Source of the DNA: Tamlana sp. 2_MG-2023
Lineage (GTDB): Bacteria > Bacteroidota > Bacteroidia > Flavobacteriales > Flavobacteriaceae
DNA length: 64,000 bases
Assembly (NCBI RefSeq): GCF_030548465.1
Contig: NZ_JAUOSF010000002.1
Location: 124,001-188,000, forward strand
Direction: 5' to 3'
The notes beneath the pieces are model-generated. The model was not told the origin of the DNA. It did no database searches and saw only the letters and a list, made by a program, of their open reading frames with translations. This document shows, piece after piece, positions 54,484-61,738 of this stretch (position 1 is the stretch's first letter; every line of letters begins with the position of its first letter). The position numbers and the translations under genes were made by a program.

Positions 54484-54612
54484 CCCGCTTTACACTATAT
54501 CTTTTTTGTGCTGATTTTGTTTATTACTAGACTTCATGTGTCTGCTAATATCTAAAATCAGTACTTCATTCGAGTTTCGGAATAGGCACAAAAAAGGATG
54601 CCGTTTCAATCG
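54484..54612. repeat. Structured interspersed repeat, copy B
   Basis: Starts 10 bases after aroC. TTTTTTGTGC (54502-54511) pairs with GCACAAAAAA (54586-54595), and CTGATTTT (54511-54518) pairs with AAAATCAG (54554-54561). The outer flanks CCCGCTT...CTATATC and GGATGCCG...CAATC match copy A (36604-36700), but the interior is about 66 bases longer. Arms of the two copies differ in matched ways, which supports a folded RNA or DNA structure. Confidence 0.8.
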
Positions 54613-54641
54613 GGGCTAGGCTTGTTTGCGAATTTTGAGCC

Positions 54642-54944
54642 TTAAGCCACGTTTTTGCTATCGTGCTGTTTGATGTCGTTTAATACCACTTGTTTTTTAA
54701 GCTGTTCTTCTTCAATATCATAATCATCTTGAAGTCCGAGCCAGAATTTAGCTGAATTACCAAAATATTTACTCAGGCGCAATGCTGTATCGGCGGTAAT
54801 TCTTCGTTTTCCTTTTATAATTTCCGAAATCCTGGTTTGCGGTATTTTTAAATCTTTTGATAGGCGGTAAGCCGAAATTTCAAGAGGTTCAAGAAATTCA
54901 AAGTTCAAAATCTCGCCAGGATGTATGTTATTTAGTTTTTCCAT
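54642..54944 (-). CDS. HigA-type antitoxin (XRE family), without a HigB neighbour
   Basis: A 100-residue protein starting MEKLNNIHPGEILNFEFLEPL, the hallmark of the HigA addiction-module family. A helix-turn-helix follows (SAYRLSKDLKIPQTRISEIIKGKRRITADTALRLSKYF), then FWLGLQDDYDIEEEQLKK. In higBA modules the HigB toxin gene is normally just upstream. Here the 322 bases upstream (to the symporter gene at 55267) hold no open frame of that type in any frame I could follow. The gene may be a solitary antitoxin or a surviving half of a module. Confidence 0.9.
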   Translation of the reverse strand: MEKLNNIHPGEILNFEFLEPLEISAYRLSKDLKIPQTRISEIIKGKRRITADTALRLSKYFGNSAKFWLGLQDDYDIEEEQLKKQVVLNDIKQHDSKNVA

Positions 54945-55266
54945 GTTTTTTTTAGAGATTGATAGTTTTTGTACGCTTTAAGTTAAAAAAAATCTATAAA
55001 TATTAGGTTGTTGATTAATAGATAATTATATCATTTTTGTGTGACCCTGAAACGAGTTCAGGGTGACGTTTGTACTGATAACAAGACTTAGCGATTATTC
55101 TTTACGTTTAATTACTTTTTGTTTTTATAATTAATAGGTAAATTAAACCTAATTCTTCTTTCAATTTAAAATCAATTCAACCCAAATTCATAGATTTATA
55201 AGGTTTAGAATTCTAAAATTTTCAAAAATACTTATCTTGGCAGTTGATAAACCACCAAAATAGCAT
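54945..55266. other. 322-base gap between higA and the symporter gene
   Basis: This region is AT-rich and contains the palindrome at 55044-55064 and presumably the promoters of higA (leftwards) and the symporter (rightwards). I see no HigB-like open frame, RNA gene or other feature. Confidence 0.6.
55044..55064. repeat. Palindrome ACCCTGAA-acgag-TTCAGGGT
   Basis: A perfect 8-base inverted repeat with a 5-base loop. I recall similar CCCTGAA/TTCAGGG palindromes scattered between genes in many Bacteroidota genomes; only one copy is seen in this window. Confidence 0.7.
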
Positions 55267-56592
55267 ATGAAAAAATTAGCACTGCACTGGAAGATTATAA
55301 TTGGAATGTTTTTAGGAGTCATTTTTGGCTTTATCATGAATTCCATTGATGGCGGTAAAGGTTTTGTAACCGACTGGGTTGCGCCTTTCGGGACCATATT
55401 TATAAATCTTCTTAAACTCATCGCAGTACCTTTAATTTTGGCGTCTTTGATTAAAGGGATTTCAGATTTAAAGGATATTTCCAAAATAAGATCAATGGGT
55501 TTACGCACCCTCGGAATTTATATAGCAACCACTTTAGTGGCTATTGTTATCGGTTTGAGTATCGTAAACCTGGTAAAACCAGGAGAAGGTATGCCACAAG
55601 ACACCATTGAAAAAATTAAGCTGAAATACGAAAATGATGCAGGTGTTACCGATAAGTTAATGAAAGCCAATGCTCAAAAAGATGCTGGTCCATTACAAGC
55701 GCTAGTTGATATTTTTCCAAGTAATATTTTTCAATCTTTTGCAGAAGCTTCTATGCTTCAAATTATATTTTTCGCATTATTTGTGGGTGTTTGCTTGTTG
55801 TTAATTGGAGAAAAGAAAGCCAAGCCTTTGGTAGATTTCTTTGAATCGCTAAACGATGTGGTCATGAAAATGGTTGATTTAATCATGCTTTTTGCGCCTT
55901 ATGCCGTATTTGCATTATTAGCAAACGTTATTATTGCTTTCGACGACGTGGAAATCCTGATTAAACTTGTTTTATATTCTCTTTGTGTTATTGGCGGATT
56001 ATTACTTATGATTTGTTTCTACCTCCTTTTAATTGGTGTTTACGTAAAAAAATCGCCAATGTGGTTTTTAAAACAAATAAGTCCGGCGCAATTATTAGCC
56101 TTTTCTACAAGTAGTAGCGCAGCAACCTTACCTGTAACTATGGAACGTGTTGAAGAGCATTTGGGTGTAGATAAAGAGGTGTCTGGGTTTGTTCTGCCTG
56201 TTGGCGCAACAGTAAATATGGATGGTACGAGTTTGTATCAAGGGATTGCTGCAGTTTTTATTATGCAGGTTATTTGGCCTGATGGTTTAACTTTTTCTAA
56301 TCAATTGGTGATTATCGCAACGGCGTTATTAGCTTCTATTGGAAGTGCTGCAGTACCAAGCGCAGGTTTAGTAATGTTAGTGATTGTGTTGGAATCTATA
56401 GGCTTTCCTGCAGAATTATTACCAATTGGAATCGCATTAATTTTTGCCGTCGATAGACCTCTAGATATGCTAAGAACGGTGGTGAATGTTACTGGTGATG
56501 CTACAGTGTCTATGTTGGTAGCGAAATCTTTAGGGAAATTACATGACCCGAAGCCTGAAAATTGGGATGATGGGTATGAGGCTGTTAAGTAG
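55267..56592 (+). CDS. DAACS-family dicarboxylate/amino acid:cation symporter
   Basis: A 441-residue inner-membrane transporter with about eight membrane helices and two re-entrant loops. The HP1 serine-rich motif (STSSSAATLPVTM), the TM7 Na-binding GATVNMDGTSLYQGI, the HP2 SIGSAAVPSAGLVMLVIVL and the final AVDRPLDMLRTVVNVTGDA are typical of the GltP/DctA family, which takes up glutamate, aspartate or C4 acids with Na+ or H+. The substrate is not decidable. The gene begins MKKLALHWKIIIGM, the normal start; its stop codon lies in a degenerate repeat (56584-56690). Confidence 0.94.
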   Translation: MKKLALHWKIIIGMFLGVIFGFIMNSIDGGKGFVTDWVAPFGTIFINLLKLIAVPLILASLIKGISDLKDISKIRSMGLRTLGIYIATTLVAIVIGLSIVNLVKPGEGMPQDTIEKIKLKYENDAGVTDKLMKANAQKDAGPLQALVDIFPSNIFQSFAEASMLQIIFFALFVGVCLLLIGEKKAKPLVDFFESLNDVVMKMVDLIMLFAPYAVFALLANVIIAFDDVEILIKLVLYSLCVIGGLLLMICFYLLLIGVYVKKSPMWFLKQISPAQLLAFSTSSSAATLPVTMERVEEHLGVDKEVSGFVLPVGATVNMDGTSLYQGIAAVFIMQVIWPDGLTFSNQLVIIATALLASIGSAAVPSAGLVMLVIVLESIGFPAELLPIGIALIFAVDRPLDMLRTVVNVTGDATVSMLVAKSLGKLHDPKPENWDDGYEAVK

Positions 56593-56690
56593 TGGAGTAG
56601 CTGTGTGGAGAGAAGTGGTTAAGTAGTGAGGTGGCTGTATATAAAAGTAGAATAGTAGTTAAGTAGAGCGGAGTGAAAAAGTAGCTAAGT
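56584..56690. repeat. Degenerate repeat units beginning GTTAAGTAG
   Basis: Three units begin with GTTAAGTAG at 56584, 56618 and 56658 (spacings of 34 and 40 bases). The first two share GTTAAGTAGTG and a GCTGT core. The first unit contains the stop codon of the symporter gene, and the array fills most of the gap before the sulfurtransferase gene. Confidence 0.6.
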
Positions 56691-56706
56691 GTTAATACGT
56701 TAAATT

Positions 56707-57528
56707 ATGTCTGATAAAATAAATATTGTAGAACCTGTTGTTTCTGTAGAATGGTTATTTCAAAATAGGGATGCTTCTAATCTTATTATTTTAGATGGTA
56801 CCATTGCCAAGGTTTTTGATGAAACTTCAGAACAAATTCCAAAAGCTCGATTTTTTGATATTAAACAGAAGTTCAGCAATGTGGCTGATCCTTTTCCTAG
56901 TGCGTTTCCTTCTGAAGCTCAATTTCAAGAGGAGGCGTGTCAGTTGGGCATCAATAATGACTCGGCTATTATAGTTTATGATGATAAAGGGATTTATTCA
57001 AGCGCCCGTGTTTGGTGGTTGTTTAAAGCTTTTGGATATGAAAATATAGCGATTTTAAATGGTGGATTCCCTGAATGGAAAAAAGCCAATTATGTTTTGG
57101 AAAAAGCAACTGCATACAAAGGAGGGTTAGGTGATTTTAATGCAGAATTACAACCTGGTTTTATGCAGTTTTTTAAGAATGTTAAAACGGCTTCAGAAAA
57201 CAAATCGCATACCATTATTGACGCTCGGGCTTCCGAAAGATACCAATGTAAAGTTCCTGAACCTAAAGAGGGTTTACGTATGGGTACCATTCCTAATTCG
57301 GTGAATTTACCATTTACAGATTTACTTTCCGAAGGGAAATTAAAATCTAAGGCAGACATAGAAAAAGCATTCCAAAAACTAGCTAAAAAAGATGAGCCTA
57401 TTATTTTCTCATGTGGCTCGGGTATTACGGCCTGTGTTTTGGCATTAGGAGCTACTATTTCAGGGTATAATAATATTTCGGTTTACGACGGCTCATGGAC
57501 CGAGTGGGGGAGCTTGGTAAGAGAATAA
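56707..57528 (+). CDS. Two-domain rhodanese (3-mercaptopyruvate/thiosulfate sulfurtransferase)
   Basis: A 273-residue sulfurtransferase with two rhodanese domains. The N-terminal domain (about 10-145) carries IIVYDDKGIYSSARVWWLFKAFG and no catalytic Cys, as in SseA-type enzymes. The C-terminal domain (about 165-270) has the active-site Cys in IFSCGSGITACVLAL; the CGSGIT loop is typical of SseA/mercaptopyruvate type. Substrate choice is inferred. The gene starts with ATG at 56707 and ends 2 bases before the convergent DCC gene. Confidence 0.93.
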   Translation: MSDKINIVEPVVSVEWLFQNRDASNLIILDGTIAKVFDETSEQIPKARFFDIKQKFSNVADPFPSAFPSEAQFQEEACQLGINNDSAIIVYDDKGIYSSARVWWLFKAFGYENIAILNGGFPEWKKANYVLEKATAYKGGLGDFNAELQPGFMQFFKNVKTASENKSHTIIDARASERYQCKVPEPKEGLRMGTIPNSVNLPFTDLLSEGKLKSKADIEKAFQKLAKKDEPIIFSCGSGITACVLALGATISGYNNISVYDGSWTEWGSLVRE

Positions 57529-57529
57529 G

Positions 57530-57946
57530 TTACTCTAAGAATTTACTTTTTAATTTTGGCGTAGGAATCATACAAGCCTCCTTTTTATCATACCACTTAT
57601 AACGGTTTTTGGCTATAAAGTCATAAACCCAATTTCTGACAAATGCGGGAACGATTAAAAATACACCCATTAAATTTCTAGGAAAACCAAGTTGTGTAGC
57701 GATTTTTAAGGCTGCCGTAGATTTATATTTAATACCATTTTCGGGAGAATACAGTAAAATGGAATCGGTTTTATTCACATCGATATTATAGGCTTCAATA
57801 ATTTCTTTACCAACAGCGCTTTGTAACGCGGTAAACAAAAACTTGTTTTGATGGTCGTGTTTTATAACATATTGCACTGAACTGTCGCAAAGGTTGCAAA
57901 CCCCATCAAAAAGTATCAGTTGTTTATGTTTTGGTAAATCGATCAT
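57530..57946 (-). CDS. DCC-family (DUF393) thiol-disulfide oxidoreductase-like protein
   Basis: A 138-residue protein with the DCC motif LFDGVCNLCDSSV (DGxCxxC, about residues 13-25), the likely redox Cys pair, followed by FLFTALQSAVGKEIIEAY, typical of the family. A hydrophobic stretch (LMGVFLIVPAFVRNWVYDF) suggests membrane association. Its ATG overlaps the mutS2 stop by 4 bases, so it is co-transcribed with that gene. Function unknown. Confidence 0.9.
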   Translation of the reverse strand: MIDLPKHKQLILFDGVCNLCDSSVQYVIKHDHQNKFLFTALQSAVGKEIIEAYNIDVNKTDSILLYSPENGIKYKSTAALKIATQLGFPRNLMGVFLIVPAFVRNWVYDFIAKNRYKWYDKKEACMIPTPKLKSKFLE

Positions 57947-60108
57947 TTTTTTGCTTCAACCAGTTCGAGTTGATCCATGCTTACATTAGTCGTAAACATA
58001 CCGTAATTCACAACAGCTTTGTTTTTTTCAATCTTATCTATAGTACCAATGGCGCGGCCGTCTTCCATGCGAACACGGTCTCCAAGCTTTAAAGTAGGCT
58101 TAGGTTTAGGAGCGGCAATAGCTTTTTGTTTCGCTACTTTTTTCTTTTCACGAATCACTTCAACCTTCTTTTCAGCTTCTTGTTTTACCTTTTGTTCTTT
58201 GGCTTTAATAACCTTTTTCTGCTTAGCTGTAACCTTTTTGCGTTTTGAGTTTTCTATCTGAACCACTTTAAAAAGCTCCGACATGAGTTCACGCTTTTGT
58301 TTGTTTTCGAAATACTTTTCAGCAATATCATTAACTTTTTGTCCGAGATAAATCAAGCGCTGATTACTATCATACAATTCTTGATAGCTTTCAAGTTTCT
58401 TCTGAATTTTAGCGTTTATTTCTTCTAACTTATCGGCTTCTTCAAGTTTCTTCTTTTCGTTTTGCTTTAAAGATTGTCCTGTTTTTTCAAGTTTAGAGCG
58501 TTCTTTCTGAAGTTTAGCAATGGTAGCGTCAAAACGGACTTTACTACGTTCAATCTTCTTTTTAGCACGGTTTATTAAGCCGTAAGGAATGCCGTTTTTC
58601 TGAGCAACTTCAAAGGTAAAACTACTTCCGGCTTGACCGATAACCAATTTAAAAAGTGGTTCTAGGGTACGTTCATCAAAAAGCATGTTCGCGTTGAGCA
58701 TGTGCGGCATTTCATTAGCCAGAATCTTCAAATTGGAGTAGTGGGTTGTAATAATTCCAAAAGCTTCACGATGATAAAATTCTTCTAAAAAAGTCTCCGC
58801 TAAAGCACCACCAAGTTCAGGATCAGATCCTGTTCCGAATTCATCAATTAAGAAAAGAGTGTTCTTGTTACATTTTCTTAAGAAATAATTCATCTGTTTT
58901 AAACGGTAGCTGTAGGTACTTAAATGATTTTCAATGGATTGATTATCACCAATATCACTTAAAACTCTGTCGAACAAACAAACCTTACTGCGTTCATGCA
59001 CAGGAATTAACATGCCACTTTGAAGCATCACTTGCAATAAACCTACCGTTTTTAAGGTGATACTTTTTCCTCCGGCATTTGGACCAGAAATAACAATAAT
59101 TCTACTGTTTTCCTTTAATTCAACCGTTTGTGGAAATGTTTTTTGTCCTTTTTCTAAGTTGTTCAAATATAGAATAGGATGATAGGCATCTCGTAAATAC
59201 ATGCTTTTTTCTTCAGACAATTCAGGAAGAATAGCATTCATGGATTGTGCGTATTTCGCTTTCGCGGAAACCACATCAATATTAATTAAAAAGTTTTGAT
59301 AGTCTTCTAATAAAGGTAAAAACGGACGAATATAATCGGTTACCTCCTTTAAAATACGAACAATCTCTTCATGCTCTTCGTATTCTAAATTATTGAGTTC
59401 ACGGGTATGCTGTAAAGTGGTTTCAGGTTCAATATAAACGATGCTCCCTGTTTTACTGCCTCCCATAATAGCACCTCTAACTTTACGGCGATACATGGCT
59501 TTTACGGCTAATACACGTTTGTTGTCTACTACAGATTCTCTAATATCATCAAGATATTCTAGACTGTGATAGGTGTTTAAAGCGGTGCTGAAACTCGCAT
59601 TAATTTTACCTTTTACTTTATTAAGAGACTGGCGTAATTCAAATAATAGAGCCGATGCGTTGTCTTTAATATCTCCAAAACGATCAACAATAGCGTCTAC
59701 TTTTTCAATTAGAAGTTTAGTAACTTCAATGTGTGAAGCAAACTGATATAGATTCGGGTAATATTCTTCAAATTTCTTTAAGAAAATCGCAATGTCATTC
59801 ACAGTTGTAGACATAGCAACTATTTTCTTTAAACCATGAACTTCTAAAAAAGTGTTTTCAATGTTTAAAAGCTGTAGTTCTTTGGTAATCGCATCAAAAC
59901 CATGGTTTGGTATACGGTTATCATTATAAAAAGAAGCCACATATTCGTGGGTCAATTGCAATGCAAAAAGAAGTTCTTCTTTCTTTTTATATGGTGAGAT
60001 TTCAAGGGTTTTTTGATGGCCAAGTGGCGTAATGCAGTGCTCGCTAACTTGTTGTAAAACCGTTTGAAATTCTAAATCTTGTAATGTTTTTTGATGAATA
60101 TGAATCAT
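57943..60108 (-). CDS. mutS2: MutS2-type ATPase lacking the Smr domain
   Basis: A 721-residue MutS-family protein. The clamp/lever region (about 150-300) leads to the ATPase: Walker A in SGPNAGGKSITLKT (about 335-348), LSDIGDNQSIENHLSTYSYRL, and Walker B in LFLIDEFGTGSDPELGGALAE. A long coiled coil (about 515-670, rich in Lys and Glu) follows, then a KOW-like end (GDRVRMEDGRAIGTIDKIEKNKAVVNYG). It stops there, with no Smr nuclease domain, whereas B. subtilis MutS2 ends in one. MutS2 proteins suppress recombination or rescue stalled ribosomes. Loss of Smr would remove the cutting step. Followed by the overlapping DCC gene. Confidence 0.93.
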   Translation of the reverse strand: MIHIHQKTLQDLEFQTVLQQVSEHCITPLGHQKTLEISPYKKKEELLFALQLTHEYVASFYNDNRIPNHGFDAITKELQLLNIENTFLEVHGLKKIVAMSTTVNDIAIFLKKFEEYYPNLYQFASHIEVTKLLIEKVDAIVDRFGDIKDNASALLFELRQSLNKVKGKINASFSTALNTYHSLEYLDDIRESVVDNKRVLAVKAMYRRKVRGAIMGGSKTGSIVYIEPETTLQHTRELNNLEYEEHEEIVRILKEVTDYIRPFLPLLEDYQNFLINIDVVSAKAKYAQSMNAILPELSEEKSMYLRDAYHPILYLNNLEKGQKTFPQTVELKENSRIIVISGPNAGGKSITLKTVGLLQVMLQSGMLIPVHERSKVCLFDRVLSDIGDNQSIENHLSTYSYRLKQMNYFLRKCNKNTLFLIDEFGTGSDPELGGALAETFLEEFYHREAFGIITTHYSNLKILANEMPHMLNANMLFDERTLEPLFKLVIGQAGSSFTFEVAQKNGIPYGLINRAKKKIERSKVRFDATIAKLQKERSKLEKTGQSLKQNEKKKLEEADKLEEINAKIQKKLESYQELYDSNQRLIYLGQKVNDIAEKYFENKQKRELMSELFKVVQIENSKRKKVTAKQKKVIKAKEQKVKQEAEKKVEVIREKKKVAKQKAIAAPKPKPTLKLGDRVRMEDGRAIGTIDKIEKNKAVVNYGMFTTNVSMDQLELVEAKK

Positions 60109-60199
60109 GCTTTAATATAGCCTCTAGGATTTGAGAATTGCAAAGTTAATCATTCTCTTTGAGATGGATTGGAAGAAAAGAATGCGTTGTTAGCTATAT

Positions 60200-61069
60200 T
60201 TATTTACCACAGCATTTTTTGAATTTTTTACCACTATTACAGGGGCAGGGGCTATTTCGTTGTGTTTGATACACTTTCTTTTGTAAGTTTCTGGATGCCA
60301 TATCTTGATTGAATATTTTTTCCAAAAGGGCATATAATTCCGGGTGTTTTCTTTTAAGTAGTTTAGGTCGTTCAAAAAAGTATTCACTAGTTACAGAAAA
60401 AAATTCGGCTCTATTGGTGCCGCCGTAAGGGTTTATATCTGATGTACCTTTATAAATCTCTTCAATTTCTTTGTTGATTAAGTCAATCCACGGGATGGCA
60501 AACTGTTTTTCCATAAGTACCGATGGAACACCATCAATTGGGCCTCCTGTTTTATCAATTAAATGGACAAACTCGTGGATGGCCGTGTTTTTCTTGTCTG
60601 TATCGTTTTTAAAACCAAGATGTAAGGCTTGTTTTGAAAGAATCATTATGCCGTTCATAGAGCCTGTGCCAACCATGCCTAAAACAAATCTATTTTCACC
60701 TTCTATTTTATAATCTTTATTAAAGGAATTCGGATAAATAAGTACTTCATTTATATTGGTATAGGTCCAATGGTCAAAGCCGAAAACAGGAATAACAGCA
60801 CTTGAAGCTACAAGTATTTTATCGGTGATATTAACTGTTGTTTTTATACCGGTTACTTTGCAGTTTAGTAAGAATTCTTGAACTTGGTATTCAAATTTTG
60901 TTTGCTCAGTAGTGCTTAGTGTGTTGTAAAAATTTACTTTTTCAATTAATATAAATCGCCATGCTTCAGGAAATGATTTTGTTGGTTTTTTCCATTTATT
61001 ATTGTTTTTATGTTTCCAGATAAAAAACAGGAGGGTAGAAATCAAAACAATAGAAGTTAGTAGAATCAT
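60200..61069 (-). CDS. M90 (MtfA-like) zinc metallopeptidase fused to a SEC-C motif
   Basis: A 289-residue protein with an N-terminal membrane helix (ILLTSIVLISTLLFFIWKHK). The M90/MtfA domain (about 35-235) has PEAWRFILIEKVNFYNTLS, VFGFDHWTYTNINEVLIYP and the zinc motif TAIHEFVHLID (HExxH, about 163-173), with NRAEFFSVTSEYFFERP supplying the third ligand. The final residues RNSPCPCNSGKKFKKCCGK are a SEC-C zinc-binding motif, as found at the C-terminus of SecA. MtfA in E. coli responds to glucose via Mlc; a membrane anchor plus SEC-C suggests a distinct role. Confidence 0.92.
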   Translation of the reverse strand: MILLTSIVLISTLLFFIWKHKNNNKWKKPTKSFPEAWRFILIEKVNFYNTLSTTEQTKFEYQVQEFLLNCKVTGIKTTVNITDKILVASSAVIPVFGFDHWTYTNINEVLIYPNSFNKDYKIEGENRFVLGMVGTGSMNGIMILSKQALHLGFKNDTDKKNTAIHEFVHLIDKTGGPIDGVPSVLMEKQFAIPWIDLINKEIEEIYKGTSDINPYGGTNRAEFFSVTSEYFFERPKLLKRKHPELYALLEKIFNQDMASRNLQKKVYQTQRNSPCPCNSGKKFKKCCGK

Positions 61070-61107
61070 ATAAAACGAACTGTTTTTAATAGGTTAAAAA
61101 GATATAA

Positions 61108-61689
61108 TTACCCATGAATCGTTTCGCTTTTGCCATAATTCTGAATCACCTTGGCTTCAAAATCAATAAGTTCCTTCCAACGTGTATCAACATCCACATC
61201 TTGACCGTATTGACGCGCAAATTTTAAAAACGTGGTGTAATGTCCAGCTTCACTAATCATTAAATCATGATAAAATTTAGAAAGTTCAGGGTCTTTAATT
61301 CTTTTCGAAAGTAGTTTAAAGCGTTCGCAACTTCTGGCTTCAATCATGGCGGAAAATAATAGCCTGTCAACCATACTTTGTACGCGGTTTCCACCTTTAT
61401 TCATGAATTTATAGAGCTCGTTAACGTAGCTGTCTTTGCGTTCTCGACCTAAGGTGTAACCACGTTTTTTAATGATATCATGTACCATCTGAAAATGCTC
61501 CAATTCCTCTTTGGCTAGTTCAAGGAGCTCCGTAACTAAATCGGTGTGTTCAGAGTTTAAGGTAATTATGGTTATCGCGTTGGTGGCTGCTTTTTGTTCG
61601 CACCACGCATGATCTGTAAGGATTTCTTCAATGTTAGATTCTACAATATTTACCCATCTTGGGTCTGTAGCTAATTTTAAACCGAGCAT
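61108..61689 (-). CDS. miaE: tRNA-(ms2io6A)-hydroxylase, MiaE family
   Basis: A 193-residue ferritin-like di-iron protein. Helical pattern and Glu/His ligands are visible in LTDHAWCEQKAATNAITII, ELAKEELEHFQMVHDIIKKRG, MIEARSCERFKLLSKRI and LMISEAGHYTTFLKFAR, the family's two ExxH pairs. It hydroxylates the isopentenyl group of ms2i6A37 in tRNA with O2. It lies 38 bases beyond the M90 gene on the same strand. The family also contains uncharacterised hydroxylases, so the tRNA substrate is likely but not certain. Confidence 0.9.
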   Translation of the reverse strand: MLGLKLATDPRWVNIVESNIEEILTDHAWCEQKAATNAITIITLNSEHTDLVTELLELAKEELEHFQMVHDIIKKRGYTLGRERKDSYVNELYKFMNKGGNRVQSMVDRLLFSAMIEARSCERFKLLSKRIKDPELSKFYHDLMISEAGHYTTFLKFARQYGQDVDVDTRWKELIDFEAKVIQNYGKSETIHG

Positions 61690-61738
61690 GTGTTTTTATT
61701 TTTTTGTAAAAGTAGTTATAAACGCTGTATTTGAGGAA

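Noticed and set aside
54945-55266. HigB toxin gene upstream of higA
   Set aside because: No open frame of about 90 codons with HigB-like sequence is present; the only long frame there is a shadow of the symporter gene.
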